A DNA stretch of 64,000 nucleotides, from positions 25,846,407-25,910,406 of the forward strand of contig OX419342.1 in NCBI GenBank assembly GCA_948470475.1, written 5' to 3'. Every line of letters starts with the position of its first letter. Position 1 is the stretch's first letter. Of the stretch, positions 48,768 to 61,345 are shown piece after piece. The notes below the pieces were generated by a model. That model saw only the letters and a list, made by a program, of their open reading frames with translations. It had not been told where the DNA came from and ran no database searches. The position numbers and the translations under genes were made by a program. This DNA comes from Galaxea fascicularis. Its lineage: Eukaryota; Cnidaria; Anthozoa; Scleractinia; Euphylliidae.

Positions 48768-49155
48768 AGGGTCACGGTCACGGATTTAAGCATTTCTTTG
48801 AACAATAAAAATCTGTATTTGTGTGATAGGAAACCTGGAAATAATAGTCCATTTTTATTAACAATTGGTATATTTGTGTGCTGAAACCGTTTTCAAGGGT
48901 TTTTTTTTTTGCAACGAATGACTTGGATGGAAATGGATTAAAATTTGAAAAATTTAGGCTAAATTTTTCAAATCGTCTATATGCGTCTTCCAAAAATCGA
49001 TATTTACGGCCATGGTTTGTATTTTCTTTGCCAATTAAGGCTAATTCCTCATTTAAGATGTTTAAACATGATGTTATACATGGGTTACATTCCTTACTGC
49101 TAATTTCAGGATTCGGTTTAGACCAAAGATTTAGGAATCTTGTGACAGTGCCCCT
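48768..49155. mobile_element. TTAA-type MITE, 388 bp
   Basis: The ends AGGGTCACGGTCACGG and (inverse complement) AGGGGCACTGTCACAAG are inverted copies with a few mismatches, and TTAA lies directly outside both (48764-48767, 49156-49159). There is no transposase. TTAA fits Kolobok or piggyBac; the ends differ from those of the 18100-21655 element. Confidence 0.7.
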
Positions 49156-49159
49156 TTAA

Positions 49160-52100
49160 GTTCGTTGTTGTTGTTTTTGTTTAAGGAAGCGGAAACAGTT
49201 TTAAAGCAAGTATATGAACCTGTTTCCGGGTTTACCGTTATACTGGTCCATATTTCGAAAGTGAAGTCAAAAATTGCCAAGTCGTTTATTCTTTATACTG
49301 TTGCTAACAGGGCTCCTTACTCAACATTTGCTTTTTTAGAAGCTTTTGGCTTCACACTGACCATGTCTAAGTCAAACGTTACTGAAAAGCAATTACAACT
49401 GTTAGATATTGTGCCTGTATGAATATTTCCATCGGCAAAGGGTTCCACGATCCTTATTTTCCGGAAAATGGTCGTTTTTTTTATGAAACAAATTCTCGGA
49501 AAATTCTGTAAATTCACCCACAAGCTGATCTGATCAGATTGTAGGTGAATTTTTAAACGTAAGTTATCGTAGCCACCATATTACAGTGGCTAAGATCGTA
49601 ACTTAAGTGATTACCTTAAAGTGAAATGGCAAAGGATCTCCGTAAACAATTTTGTTTGTTTACCTTTTGTGCACGTGGAAGAGGTAAATGTAGCCGTTCT
49701 ATAATTTTAATACGCGCGGGAACTTGGAATTTTTCTTTTGAATAAGCTATTTAAAAGAAAAATCTCGATCGATATTTCCACCATTGTTCTCTTAAGTGAT
49801 TCGAATAACATGGCTTGCAACAAAAGTAGTTATTTATCTAAAAATACTTCACCTGAAGCTTTGAGAAAGCCCAAGTACTCAGTATTTGTTTGTCAGAATT
49901 TTTTTCCCTGAAAACGTCTTGGGAATAGTAAAGCGAGAGGTAACAACTCTTAAAAGCTGTAGGACTTAGTAAAAAGTTGGAGTAATGCACAACATAGTTG
50001 ACAGTACCACTCTTGCTAGCATGGGTCAGCTAAGGAGATTGGGTTGATGAAGTTTTATACAGCGGTTCATGCTGGAAACCAGCCTTCTGATTGCTTTTGT
50101 TAGGGAGTTTCAGAAACGAGGACGGCCACGGCAACGAAAACGCCACAAAACAATAGGATTAATGAGCCAAAACAATACTCTGCACGTGCGATTTACAGTT
50201 TTGTACATTTCTTTACTGTCCTCTGCAAAACAACAACGTGAAATGACCAAATTTAAGGTTTTCTCGAGAACATGAGCGTATGACGGCAAAATCCTCTTTC
50301 TTTTTCCTTACTTTGACGTCGTTCATGATTACTAGTTGCCGTTGCCGTCCTCAGTCGTTTCTTAAACCCCCTATTTTAGAATTAGCACCCTGTTAAGTCA
50401 GACACTCTTGCTTACATTTTCTGGCAACGAAGAAAAAATAACTCTTTTTTAAATCAAAACGCTCCTCCATTTCAGCCGGATTAAATAATCCGAATTGTTG
50501 AGAAGAGGCATACTTTTGGACCTCGGCAGTATCGTCGTGTCGGTTTTGTCCTCAATGTGGCCTATATCAATATCTCCTTCAAGCTCACACGTACTTCAAA
50601 AACAAAATCTAAATATAACGACGTTTTAAATATTTTTAGCAAACGTTTTTGTTCGGAGATACATTAATAAAACATTAACACTTAATTAATTTAAAAATAT
50701 ATGTAACACCAGTACACATAGCCCCGAAAGATAAAGCTAAGTGCTTTCCTTTCTAATTTGCGCCAGGTCAACTAATGATGCTTATGTCGTATTTCTCTTC
50801 ATGACAGCACGCCATACATACCCCGGCTACATCTACCTGTGAATCTGTTATAATATAGATAATCGTATTGAAAAGTTTTTGTTATGTCGAACACAGATAT
50901 ACCTTCCAAGGAAAGGTTTGTTTTTTGTTTAAATTCCACTTTGCCAGTGTTGCGATTTCGATGTATATTCATCAGATGTAAAACACATTGAAAATGAATC
51001 GTTTCCTGTCTGGACAAAAAATGACGTTCACTGGCCTATTATTAATTATTTTTACAACCATGCTGTTATTTGAGGCACTCTTTCCATGGCATTCAAGTGA
51101 GTCTAAAAATCTTGAGAGGTGGAAGAGCTGCGGTTTTTCCACTATTAACCCTGAGATCTAAATTTAAATTCTCATTTGTTGTCCTACACATTTCCTACAG
51201 AAGGAGTGGGGAGAAGTTGTTACAATATCAAGCAAATTTATCTTGTGTACGTGATCCTGTCCTTAATTCTCGTAACCACTCTGTTTTATAAAGCGTTGAT
51301 ATTCCAAGGAGAAATTTGATGGTGATAACTCTTCTTAAAATTTCCACCCGAATGGATCTTGCAAATGGTAAGCGTCCCTTGTTTCTCTTGTCATCCCTTC
51401 CATTTGTACAAGCAAAACAACTTCTTTCACGAGTTACCATCACCATATTCGGGAAAAAAGCATTTCTCTTTAAACGAAGGCTCTCTCTAGTTTTGATTGT
51501 CCATTACTAACTCCAAATAAGGACAGAATATATTCAAATGAAAAAATGCGCAAAATATCGCTCATTCCTTCCTTTTGTGTTTTTACTTCTATTATGAGAG
51601 GAATTTATTCGTCCATGACTTTGACCACAGTCATTATGTGCTTTCATGTCCACTTTCGTTCCATTTCGGCGAGAATGATATTCGACTAAAAGATCCTTAT
51701 TATTTATTCATTTTTTCAATGCAGTACACCTACAAAGTGGTTCTGAATTTAATAAGAAGGTTTGTGCGTTCAAAGGAAAACCAAGGAAATTTAGAGCTCC
51801 GGGTGCATTTGAGGAGTGTGAAACAAATATAAATAAATAAGAGAACCAGAATTGCTATCGCTCTGGAGAATAAAACTATGAAGAATCTATGTTAGGTTTG
51901 TATACAAACCACAAAAATTTATATAAAAGGATTTATTTACACAATATTGGACCTTGTAGAGAAGTCTAGTCAATTCATAGCTTGAATCGGAATTTGTCCC
52001 ACGACCATAACTGCTTGCATTAGTGATGACAGGAAATTGCTTAAATAGAAAGATAATATGATTTTGGCTCTGCCGGAGCCGGTATTGACAAGCGAGAAGA

Positions 52101-53980
52101 GTAGTAAAGATGAGAATGGAAGCCCACACACGAGTTTTATTTAAAGCATGAAGATGTCTGCGGAATTTTTGAAGTGGTTGGTATCTCTGCGGTTCGCGAT
52201 ATTCACGCACACCACGTTTGTAATTGACTCTAAAGTAAACTGAGGAGACGAATTTGTTTGTTTTCCTTTTCTAAGTTAATTTGTTAAAATTGTTTTTCTT
52301 GGTAAGAAAAAAGCCGCTAATTATTCTCAATTTCATTACAGTTTGCGGCAAATTTCTGTTGACTTATCTTTGTCGCACAACACCTCGCCGATTTTTCCGC
52401 CGGAATTAAGTAAGATGTTCTTTTGTGGTTTTCACCGAAACTTTCCTGTCCTGCAAGGTGAGAAGATAGCACAATTCCGCCGCTAATTCCTGTCGCAAAA
52501 AAGACAGAGTAACGTGTTTGACTCGACGGCTTTATGTGAATTTCAAAGAAGTGTTTTGTAATGCTCTTGTGCTAGCGGATTTCCAGCAAGTTCTTACCAC
52601 CTTGCCGGCCGGCGTTTCTCAAAATTGTTAAATTGTTTTTTGTTTTGTTTTAAAGCAACAGACGACCACGTGTTATAAACGATGCTTTGTTGTCGACATG
52701 CAATTCACATGACGGAATAACAACGCGTTAAGAGGCAAGGACACAATTTTCCATTGACCATACGATAAAAGAAAAAAATACATATATAGTTAGTGGTTCA
52801 GTGTTACCGTCTAGTCTGTTTAAAAGTGTTTTTAATGTACGTCGATATTGCAGTAATACAAAATACGGATGAATCTGCCGCATTTATTTCGAGAGAACGG
52901 AGTTTTCAAACTTACAAAATTGAAGAGAAAGAAAGTCAAACACCTCTATTCGAGAACAGAGAGGGGCATTTAAATTTATTCAAACTCTGCAGAGTCTACC
53001 TATCTCACTATTTTGCCTAATGTCGCAGTGAGAATTGCGAGTATTCGCAAAAAAACACGTTTCATAAGTATACCAAAAAAAAATGTTGAACAAGATATTG
53101 TCACAACTGTATTACGCTTGTTTTATTCCCTTATTTTAAATATTATTCTACCAATGACATCGTCAACACGTTTTGCCCGAGTTCAATTTTGACCTGCCTT
53201 CGATAAAGGAAGGCCTCATTTAGTACTGACCCTCGTCCTTTATTGTCCGAGTGTGATTGTGTTCTCCAGTTGTTGGTGTTGTGATAGAAACAATAATGTC
53301 ATAACACCATTCCCAAAACCCAGACAACTATAAACCAAACCGTTTTCTACAAATTGCATTTCTTCTGTTGTGTCTAATCTGCGGGGGTTGGTCAGTCCGA
53401 GCTATTTTAATCTTCTAATTCGTTAATCGAGATAAAGTTACAATTGGATTTTGATCAAAGACTTTGAAAAGTTTACTTACTAAGTCTGTTTAATTTACTT
53501 AATAAGCGAAATTGTTTTTTTTTTATTCAGGCTAAAGGAACCTCAATGAAATTCCATTATTTCACCAGCAATTTAATACATCTTTCATCCACACTAAACG
53601 AAGCAACAGTTTTATTTACTTAACAGGAAAAGTTACATTTTGATCTAGCTTGCTAATCATCGGCTTAATCGCCTGTCAGACGAAATTACTCGGCTCAGAC
53701 AGTATTATAATTGGTAACACAAGACTCTGACACAAGACAAAGCGATGGTTTAGTTACAATAATTTTACAGAAGACAATAATATTCTATTGAATTGTCTGT
53801 TTATATGATAATAAAGCAAAGTAACTTTTATCGCGTAAACAGTCAAGTAGACAGCATTGTATTAACACGAGATAAAAGTGGGAACAGCGTCGTTCCAATA
53901 TCACACACGAACTCAACGTCAACTCAGTCCGAACTCATCTTGTACGTTTTAGCCCGGCTGGCCCGAAGAGATCCCCCAGA
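49160..53980. other. Gene-poor stretch before the cystine-knot gene
   Basis: It contains the MITE at 50101-50373 and otherwise AT-rich DNA. Frames at 49165-49422 (plus) and 51887-52210 (minus, with one hydrophobic segment) match no family I know. The promoter of the gene starting at 53981 should lie at the right end; GATAAAAG at 53870 is a weak TATA candidate. Confidence 0.4.
50101..50373. mobile_element. MITE with GGAGTTTCAGAAACGAGGACGG ends
   Basis: The left AGGGAGTTTCAGAAACGAG, with GACGGCCACGGCAACG, and the right end CGTTGCCGTCCTCAG, with TCGTTTCTTAAACCCCCT, are inverted copies over about 40 bases with several mismatches. 273 bases, no coding. The target duplication is unclear. Confidence 0.65.
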
Positions 53981-56900
53981 ATGATACGGCTAGTTCACAT
54001 TTTATGCATTTGCCTTGCGTCTTACATTGTTACAGGGACTCTGGATCTACGGATTTTAAATCAAGGTTGGTTCACCTTCACATCCAATTTCCGTTTTTTG
54101 TACACTTGCTATAAAAACCAAGACAGGATTACTGACCACCTAAGTTGACCTTTTCCACCTAATACTCTTTCGACTGCCTTTGCATTGGCTCATTTTAATG
54201 TTTTTTTTTTAGGTCACTGAGTAACAGGGGCGGAAAAGCCAAATGGTTGGCTCCAGGTTATCGAACTGAATTGGTTGGGTCAAATTTGTTTTCTTTTTTT
54301 TCTGTGTGGGTGTGTGCTTGAGGAAGGGAAAGTCTGTCTTCGGTTTGTTTGATTCAATCAACAGCGAACTCCGTTTAGTACTACTGTTGCTTTGAACATA
54401 ATTTTTGACGGAAGACGGTTGGGAGAATCTGGAAATGCAAAATACGTTACAGTCCTTTCAGGTTGAATAACCTGGCCCCAATAAATATTTTAGCAGCACT
54501 GTTACCGATCAAGCTGTGTTTTCAATGTGAGCCGCCGGTAACACATTCACTCTGCTCAATATTACTATTATCATGTTTTAATTGAAAGTCACTACTTCTA
54601 GTGAATTGCTTATACTTTATGTCTAATGTAGCCTGTGGAGCATGCGTTATTTGGCGTGCGAACCCAGGCGCGTAGCCAGGATACGGGGGGGGGGGGGGGG
54701 GGTGTCAGACCGCTTGGTAGGGATGTCTCTCTTCAGAGCCACAACACAAGGAAAAGTCTTGACCTTCCTAATTTCAGTTAAGTTTTCAGTGACGGAATTT
54801 TTACGCAGTGTTTCAGTCCAAATTACATCAAGTTTTGGTGTATTAGCGACTGTCCATCTAAAGCACCACTTGATTAAAACTTCATTTTCAATCTTCGCCA
54901 GCTAGTTTAGTTTTTAAAGTTCTTCTTTTTATTATCCACAAAAGGTGGACCTAGGACACGGACCTCCGTAGCCCGTGGGGGGGTGCGGACGCACCAGTCG
55001 CAGTCGCCCCCCCCGTCCTTACCGGCCTGGACAGAGCTCAATAACGTTTGCCAATCAAGATTTTGGCGGGTTAACAAGACCGCATTTCTGAAAGAAAACA
55101 AGTTTTATCCAATTTTTCACCACCTTCGAACCGCACACTCGCTTAAACTGAGGCAGCAATTTGGAAGCACAGCAAGCAGAGGGTTGGGGATAGCGGAGGA
55201 GGGGGAAACCGGTCCCCTCCTCCTCTCCCTCTATTTTAAACCCCTTGTCCTCTTCCTTGGAATCATCTTTTGGCTCGCCCAAACTCTCTGTCAGTTTCTA
55301 TATCAAAGATGGCAGCACAGCTTACTGCCTGTCAGATTACGAGAAATTTGGCGAGCGCCTCAAGTTATAATGTGCTCACTCCGATCGTCTAACATCTGTT
55401 CACAGGATTATTTTAAAAAAGTCTTTTTGATGCTGTATAACGCTGAGGGTAGACTGAGACTAATATGCTTTTTGTTTAACTAATTGTAAGGCCTTATTAG
55501 TCATCGTAAAGAGAGTGAAACACACGTTTCGAGAGATGGCGCTTCACCCTTCAAGGGGTCCAATTTACTCTTGATAGGGTCAAGAGTGAACTGAATTCCT
55601 TTTCACTTGCCATGGATGTAGATTCATAGTTTCTTAATGGAACTAACCCCTTAGCCATGTGAGCGTATTATGGAACGCAATTATTCTGTACGCAGGTAGT
55701 CGATTGGCTTCACTGCCAGACAGCGCCATTGGTCAGTGGCTGCAGCAGCAAAAACTAGTGAAGAGGGTGTGTCACAGGGAGACCACAGAAAAAGTGCACA
55801 CAGGTAAAGAGTCGAAACAGACTTACTACTTAAAATGTGTCACCACACAAGTTGCATTTATAAAAACAATCTGTGCAGCCGAATTTAAGCTGTCGTGGCC
55901 ACTAAAGAAGGGGAACTAAGATAATTTCCAACAAACAATCCTACTGTCGCGCGTCTCCACTGAATCTGAAGAAATACGAAAAGGTATTTTCTCCCTCACA
56001 TACGCAAGGTAAAGGAGGCAAGCTAAAGAAGTGGGGAGATGCCTCGGTCGCTTGGCTCTTATGTTATACAATAGGTCTCTCTTACTTCAAGCACTTCCCT
56101 ACCGTCGATTCTGCTGACCAGTGAAAACGGAAAATAAATGAGTTGCGACTAGACAATATCTTTCGCGCGAAACATATTTCGTTTGGGGTTTGACGATGAA
56201 CACAACGGACCTAGGTACCTAGGGTCTCGCGAGGATCCTGCGCGAGTCACCCACGCAGACATCCACGCACGATTCACCCTCGTGACTATCTCAGCGTGTT
56301 ATGGAGGACACGAGGATTACCTTTAGAGCACGTCAAAGGAAAGGACGGAGTCTGTTATGCGTATCCAACATTACTGAGTAAATTCCAGTCCCTATGAAAT
56401 GAATTAACGCGGTGGTTACTGTGTCAAAGTTGTTTTAATCGGCTTTAATAAAAATGCGATCGATGTTGCAGCTCCTTGCTAATTCCTACGAGATACCTGA
56501 AAACATAGATGTTGTTTTTCACCTTGACCGTGACTATGAAAAACTGCCAATTCTTGAAAGAAGAAAAACACTTAAGCCTGACTCGGCTCAGCGGAACAAC
56601 AGGCTTTTTATCAAGTGTTTTGATTTTTGAGCACGAAACTTTAAGTTATGTTGATATTGTTTCTTGGTTTTTTTCTCGACTGTAAGAAGTTGTAAACACT
56701 CCGGCCCGCCACATGTTTTCGATGGCCAAATTACAAGGTGGGAACCGGGGCCGGAATCAGTGAACACGAAGACCGTTACCAGCTACCTTGCATGAAAACT
56801 TTAAAACTCACAGTAACTTGACCTACATTTTGTGAAAACAAACAATACCTCAGGAAGTTTTTAAGGACCAGTGGCGTTTATTGGAATGACGAGCAATCTG

Positions 56901-59900
56901 AAAATGGAGGATATAACTGCTCCATCAAACTTTCATTTGATTAGTAGCACTTCGCCCGCATTCTCAAGCACAGCGTCTTGTACCATGTGAATGACATCAA
57001 CCACAGGAAGGTACAATTTAACAAAGCTATCACCTCGTTAGTAACAACTGATATACATATTCCCAGTTTGCATACACCTCGGAGGACATTCAGTGTATAG
57101 TTTTCACTTGAACAAACACGTGTTGACGTGACAAACTGTCAAATAGCTTAATATGAATTGTCAAAATCTAAAATCTTATTTTCAAAGTCAAACGTTCGAG
57201 GCACTTTATAATACACAATAAACGAGGAAGAACTCTTAAATTAGCTTCCATATTCCTTACAGTTACATTACGTATTCATAGACACGGAAGTACAAACCAC
57301 GTTACACGTCTTGGAGGCAAAAGGTTAAGAACGCACTGTCATGATCTGACAAACAATCGCTAATATCAGCCAGTTTTACATAACTTATACCTAGGCCGAG
57401 TACTTCAAAATCATAGCAAGAATACTGAAGGAGCTTAACACAAGACCGATCATCAAGCAATACTAGAAAATTCACGAGAGCCACTTGATAGTAAAAACAA
57501 AACATTACGTGACGAAATCCGGCGGCTAAGACTATGTTGTCAATGGAAAATCTGAGTAGTTAAGTGTGTGGAAAATTCTTGAGATTTTATCCGCGTCGCA
57601 TGCAGAAAGAGAGTAGAAAGAGGTAATAAAACGAACGTGGAGCGTGCGGAGGGTATCAAAACACTTCCTTCACCCTCCCATCATCAACAGCGACCCGCGC
57701 ACGATTTCACGCGTGTTTTTCTCGTTCCACCGGCTGACGTCTCGCGCGCGATGCTTGACCTATCACCAAAGTAGTCACCAGGGCTCTTTTTCGAAGAAGG
57801 AAAAGAGAAGGCCTTGAGAGGACGGTTGCTTAGTCCTTTCCCTTTCGGAGACTACCAGCGTGTCCGTTGTCGTTGTTATGATCAATAAAAATTTGTGCGT
57901 TTACGCAAATAAAGCTATGTTATGTTACGTTATACTCTAATCATGTTTCCTAATCGGACGGCGCACATATTGTACTGCAGGTACTGGACAGAAAATCCAC
58001 GTAACAAGGTGTAAAACTCGCCTTGTTGAGGCGGGAGGCGATGTCGAGCGATCAACTGCAGAACAGGTTAGTACCAAGGAAGGGAAAAGGATAGGAGAGG
58101 ATGGCATGGTGACAGAGGCTCTTAGGCCCCGTTCAGACTAGGTGCCTGTGCCCGGTTCTCGGGAACGGGCACTGGTCTGAACATAGCTTTTTGTTGGTGC
58201 CCGCGCACAAATCTGAGCACCGTGCCCGGGCACGGGCACTCCCTCCAAGGGTAGTACTCGGGCACCGTTCCCGGGCACGGGAACTTGTCTGAACACGTTT
58301 TCATGTGTTCCCACGTTTTTTCCCGTGTTTCGTTATGATGCAGTCACAAAAATGGCAGCAATATTGCGGAGTACTAAAAAAGATAAACTGGGCACTAAGC
58401 CTTCTGCACTAGTGTGAACATCCTCGGTCCAGGGCACTGAGGTGTCTGGACAGCGTCCTTTTTAGTGCCCGGGAACGGTGCCGCGGAACGGGCACTTAGT
58501 CTGAACGGGGCCTTACATTTCCGCTTTCCTTGGCGTTCAAACCACCTTGGTTCTGCTCCCCACCCCCTGCCCGTGTGCCCCCATGTTCGACTCCTCATAT
58601 GTGCAGCAAACAAGTCCCTTTTTCGGATCCCATCCCATCTACACTGGGTGTGTGTTGTAGTGACGATCTAACGAAGCTGTTACTCACTCACTTTTTTTAA
58701 AAAAGAAAGGGTTGCGTACATCAGACAAGGTTGAAAACCACACTGACCTTATCACGATGGTTGCAATTTGCAGAACTTTTGTCCTGGTACCGACATTTGT
58801 ACTGCTCCACTGTCCGAGGTGAAAACTATCAGAACTTTGGAAGGTGTTCATGACTTCACTATCGCTCTCAACTGCACTTGCGTTCCGCGTGAAAAGGACT
58901 GTCGGCGCATTTCAGCTCAGCAGGTGTATTTCAGAGGAACTAAGTACGAAACAAGAGTTGATGTTGGTCAGTGCATCGGCATGTGTCGTTTGCAAGGTAA
59001 ACCTGTTTTAGTGACCCTTCAGTTTTCGCATGCTTTTATGAAAACGCGCCATCTTGAAAATTTCAAATTTCAATTTTCAAATTTTCGTAACTTACGGTAC
59101 AGACCTCGAACTCGGTTAGTAAGAAGTATTTACTCTGGTTTTGCGCAACTTCACTTCGTGATTCATTAGTTGGAAAAACACGTGCCATTTCATCAACCAA
59201 TGAGAAGCATGCAAAACCAAAACCACGTGACTTGCTCGCACACATTATTGGTTTGGTTTTAACCCTTTAACTCCCAGAACTGATTGGCATGTAAATTCTC
59301 CTTATAATATCAATACATTGTCCAGCAGACAGGTAACGAGAATAGACAAACTTATCAGCCAGAGGTTATTACTTTGATATAACCCCAAATTCTCCTGACT
59401 AATGTACAAGGAACTGTATAGCAGCTAGAAAGGAGAATTAACAATCAGATCCAAAAACCTGTTATTCTCTTCTGTTCACTGTTTTTATGTGGTTTGTTGA
59501 TTGCATCATCCTGGTGATGACATCGATAATTTCGAAACATTTTAAAACGTATATTTCTCGTTTTAGGTATTGTTTACTGATCTATCATGGATTTGCTCTT
59601 TTCCAGCTTCTCGCGACATCGAATGCAAGCCGACATCTTTTAAAACTGTCACAGTTGTAGGACCAAATGGTGAGCGTAAACTACAGCAAATAAATAGCAC
59701 AATGTGAAAGTATGTGGCGCTCACAGGCCTTCACAGGCGTTTAAGAGCGTTAACTCAACATTGTCTCAATAGTTTCGAGACTCTGACTGTAACAGCATAA
59801 AAGTCTCCTGTTAGAGGTTTTAACTGAAGTGGAGTAATTCAGTTCAATATCGTATTCTGCAGGGGCCAGATGTGTTCAAGTGATCCAGTCATGCGCGTGT

Positions 59901-61345
59901 GAGAGGAAGTGCTATAGAGTCTCCCATAAAGAGGCCTTTCAAGTGCAGCACAATAACGCTTCAATAACGAAGGTGAGTCAGAACTGTTTGAAAATACTTT
60001 CAAAAAATAGTTTGATTTACTAATTGCCTTCAGCCTTCGTCCCAACCACGAGGCCTGGTAAGGAATTCTCCACGCCAAAATTCACTTTATGTACAACGAA
60101 TAAGGTCTCGTTTCTAAATGGGTTTGTGTTACGCCTTACGTTAAAAACAGATCAATTAAAACAAAAGCTGCTATGGTCTTACGGTTGAAATGACCCACTG
60201 AGTCCTTTCTTTTCCGCATGTGCTTGTCTGTATAGTCGGCTCAGCTGCAGGGCCCGGTTGTTCGAAAGCCGATTAACCTAATCCAGGATTAGCGTAAACT
60301 TTGGTTGCGGTTTTAACTTTTGGATGAAAATCGTTTCCACTGCTTTTTGTTGTTCAGGACTGACTTCCCCTAATCTAAAATTTTGCAGAATATCAGCATT
60401 GAACAACGTTTGGGGATAGAGAAATTACCTCCTTGATTAACTTTTAATCTTGGATTAGCGTTAATGGGCTTTCGAACGACCGGGCCCTGGGCCAAAAACC
60501 AAAAAGCAGCGGAAACGACTTTCATCCAAAAGTTAAAACCGCAACCAAAGTTTACGCTAATCCTGGATTAGGTTAATCGGCTTTCGAACAACCGGGCCCA
60601 GAACTTTAACGCGGCAACCATACTGAGCAAGCAAGTCTATTTCTTGAACAGCAGGACTGAAGTCTGAGCTGGTTTATTTGTACGAGCTTCCTGTGATTAG
60701 CAAAGTTGTTACAAGCATTCTCTGATACAGTAATATATTTTTTTAGGTTATCGATGTGGGTCGTTGCGAGGGAAGCTGTACAGGCCACGTTAAGGGCAAC
60801 TGTCTTTATTGGTAGGTATCACTGAACTATCTATAATTTCTTTGCCAACTTTTGTCACATGTCATTCTAGTGGAGACCACTTCCCCTTGCGGGATATAAC
60901 TTACATTCTGGCGGGAAAAGGCACTATGGATCCTATCTAAAAATAAGTCAGTATGTAATAATGGGATAGGTTTAGCACGAGAGTTGCAACTGAGCTCTCG
61001 GTGATAGACTGTTGATCAAACTGCTAGAAATCTGACAAGATTAATCGATTGCCAAGCAAAGAGACCTCCAGGAAGTCAGTGTAGAAATCAACCAGCAATG
61101 TGTTAGGCACCCAAATTATTAGCGGTCCCACAAACTGAAAGAACGATATGACTTCATGGGACTAATCTTGACTTGGTTATGTTTCATTTGACAGGACAAA
61201 CACCCAACAGGGGTCTGGGTCGAGAACCAGGCGTTGCGCATTCCGTACCAAGACAAGGCCCAAAGGATGTCATCCACGATCCACATTGCAGGAAAATATA
61301 GGCGGCAAAACAGTGACTGTTGTTAGGTCGTGTGCATGCCAGTAG
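53981..61345 (+). CDS. Secreted protein with two tandem cystine-knot-like units, eight exons
   Basis: Exons 53981-54065, 55696-55803, 57981-58066, 58774-58996, 59607-59669, 59863-59972, 60747-60811 and 61195-61345 join in frame (phases 1, 1, 0, 1, 1, 0, 2) to 296 residues. Residues 1-19 (MIRLVHILCICLASYIVTG) are a signal peptide. From C127 the protein reads as two similar units. Unit 1: CTC (127-129), VDVGQCIGMC (155-164), then ECKPTSFKTVTVV and VIQSCAC (195-201). Unit 2: CYRVSHKE (205 on), VIDVGRCEGSC (226-236), then GCHPRSTL, GKTVTVVRSCACQ (284-296). CxGxC plus a terminal CxC is the plan of C-terminal cystine-knot (CTCK) domains of extracellular ligands and BMP antagonists. A Cys-poor N-terminal region precedes them. 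The weakest splice site is the exon 1 donor (GTTGGT). I know no named homologue; function is unassigned beyond secretion. Confidence 0.8.
54655..55020. repeat. Dispersed repeat with GCGTAGCCAGGAT and poly-G, intron 1
   Basis: GGCGCGTAGCCAGGAT is followed by a run of 17 G (54685-54701). Near the right side, CCGTAGCCCGTGGGGGGG and a C run of eight (55007-55014) recur. The two sides share similar motifs, so this may be one element or two adjacent copies. The 55020-55300 stretch to the right is also G/C-run-rich. Confidence 0.4.
58125..58512. mobile_element. PIF/Harbinger-type MITE, 388 bp, in intron 3
   Basis: The ends GGCCCCGTTCAGACTAGGTG and (inverse complement) GGCCCCGTTCAGACTAAGTG differ at one base, and TTA flanks both (58122-58124, 58513-58515). 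The interior repeats GTGCCCGGG and GGAACGGGCAC in both orientations. No transposase. It lies between exons 3 and 4 of the cystine-knot gene. Confidence 0.8.
59086..59250. repeat. Dispersed repeat end related to 9602-9752
   Basis: CGTAACTTACGGTACAGACC and CTCGGTTAGTAAGAAGTATT match the inverse of the left end of the 9602-9752 element. Only one arm is recognisable. It lies in intron 4 of the cystine-knot gene. Confidence 0.45.
60250..60599. mobile_element. Composite MITE: one complete and one inverted partial copy
   Basis: Three ends of one family occur: GGGCCCGGTTGTTCGAAAGC at 60250, an inverse end GGGCTTTCGAACGACCGGGC at 60467-60486, and another inverse end GGCTTTCGAACAACCGGGCC at 60579-60598. 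The outer arms are nearly identical over about 100 bases (through GGTTGCGGTTTTAACTTTTG). The family resembles the 35702-35848 element. Intron 6 of the cystine-knot gene. Confidence 0.7.

Noticed and set aside
51887..52210. Minus frame with one hydrophobic segment, considered as a receptor exon
   Set aside because: No family motif, no neighbouring exon in phase, and low-complexity ends.
59510..59555. CTGGTGATGACATCGATAAT followed by TTTCGAAAC as a second hammerhead
   Set aside because: The core A6 is replaced by G and no stem II can form; at most a decayed repeat relative.
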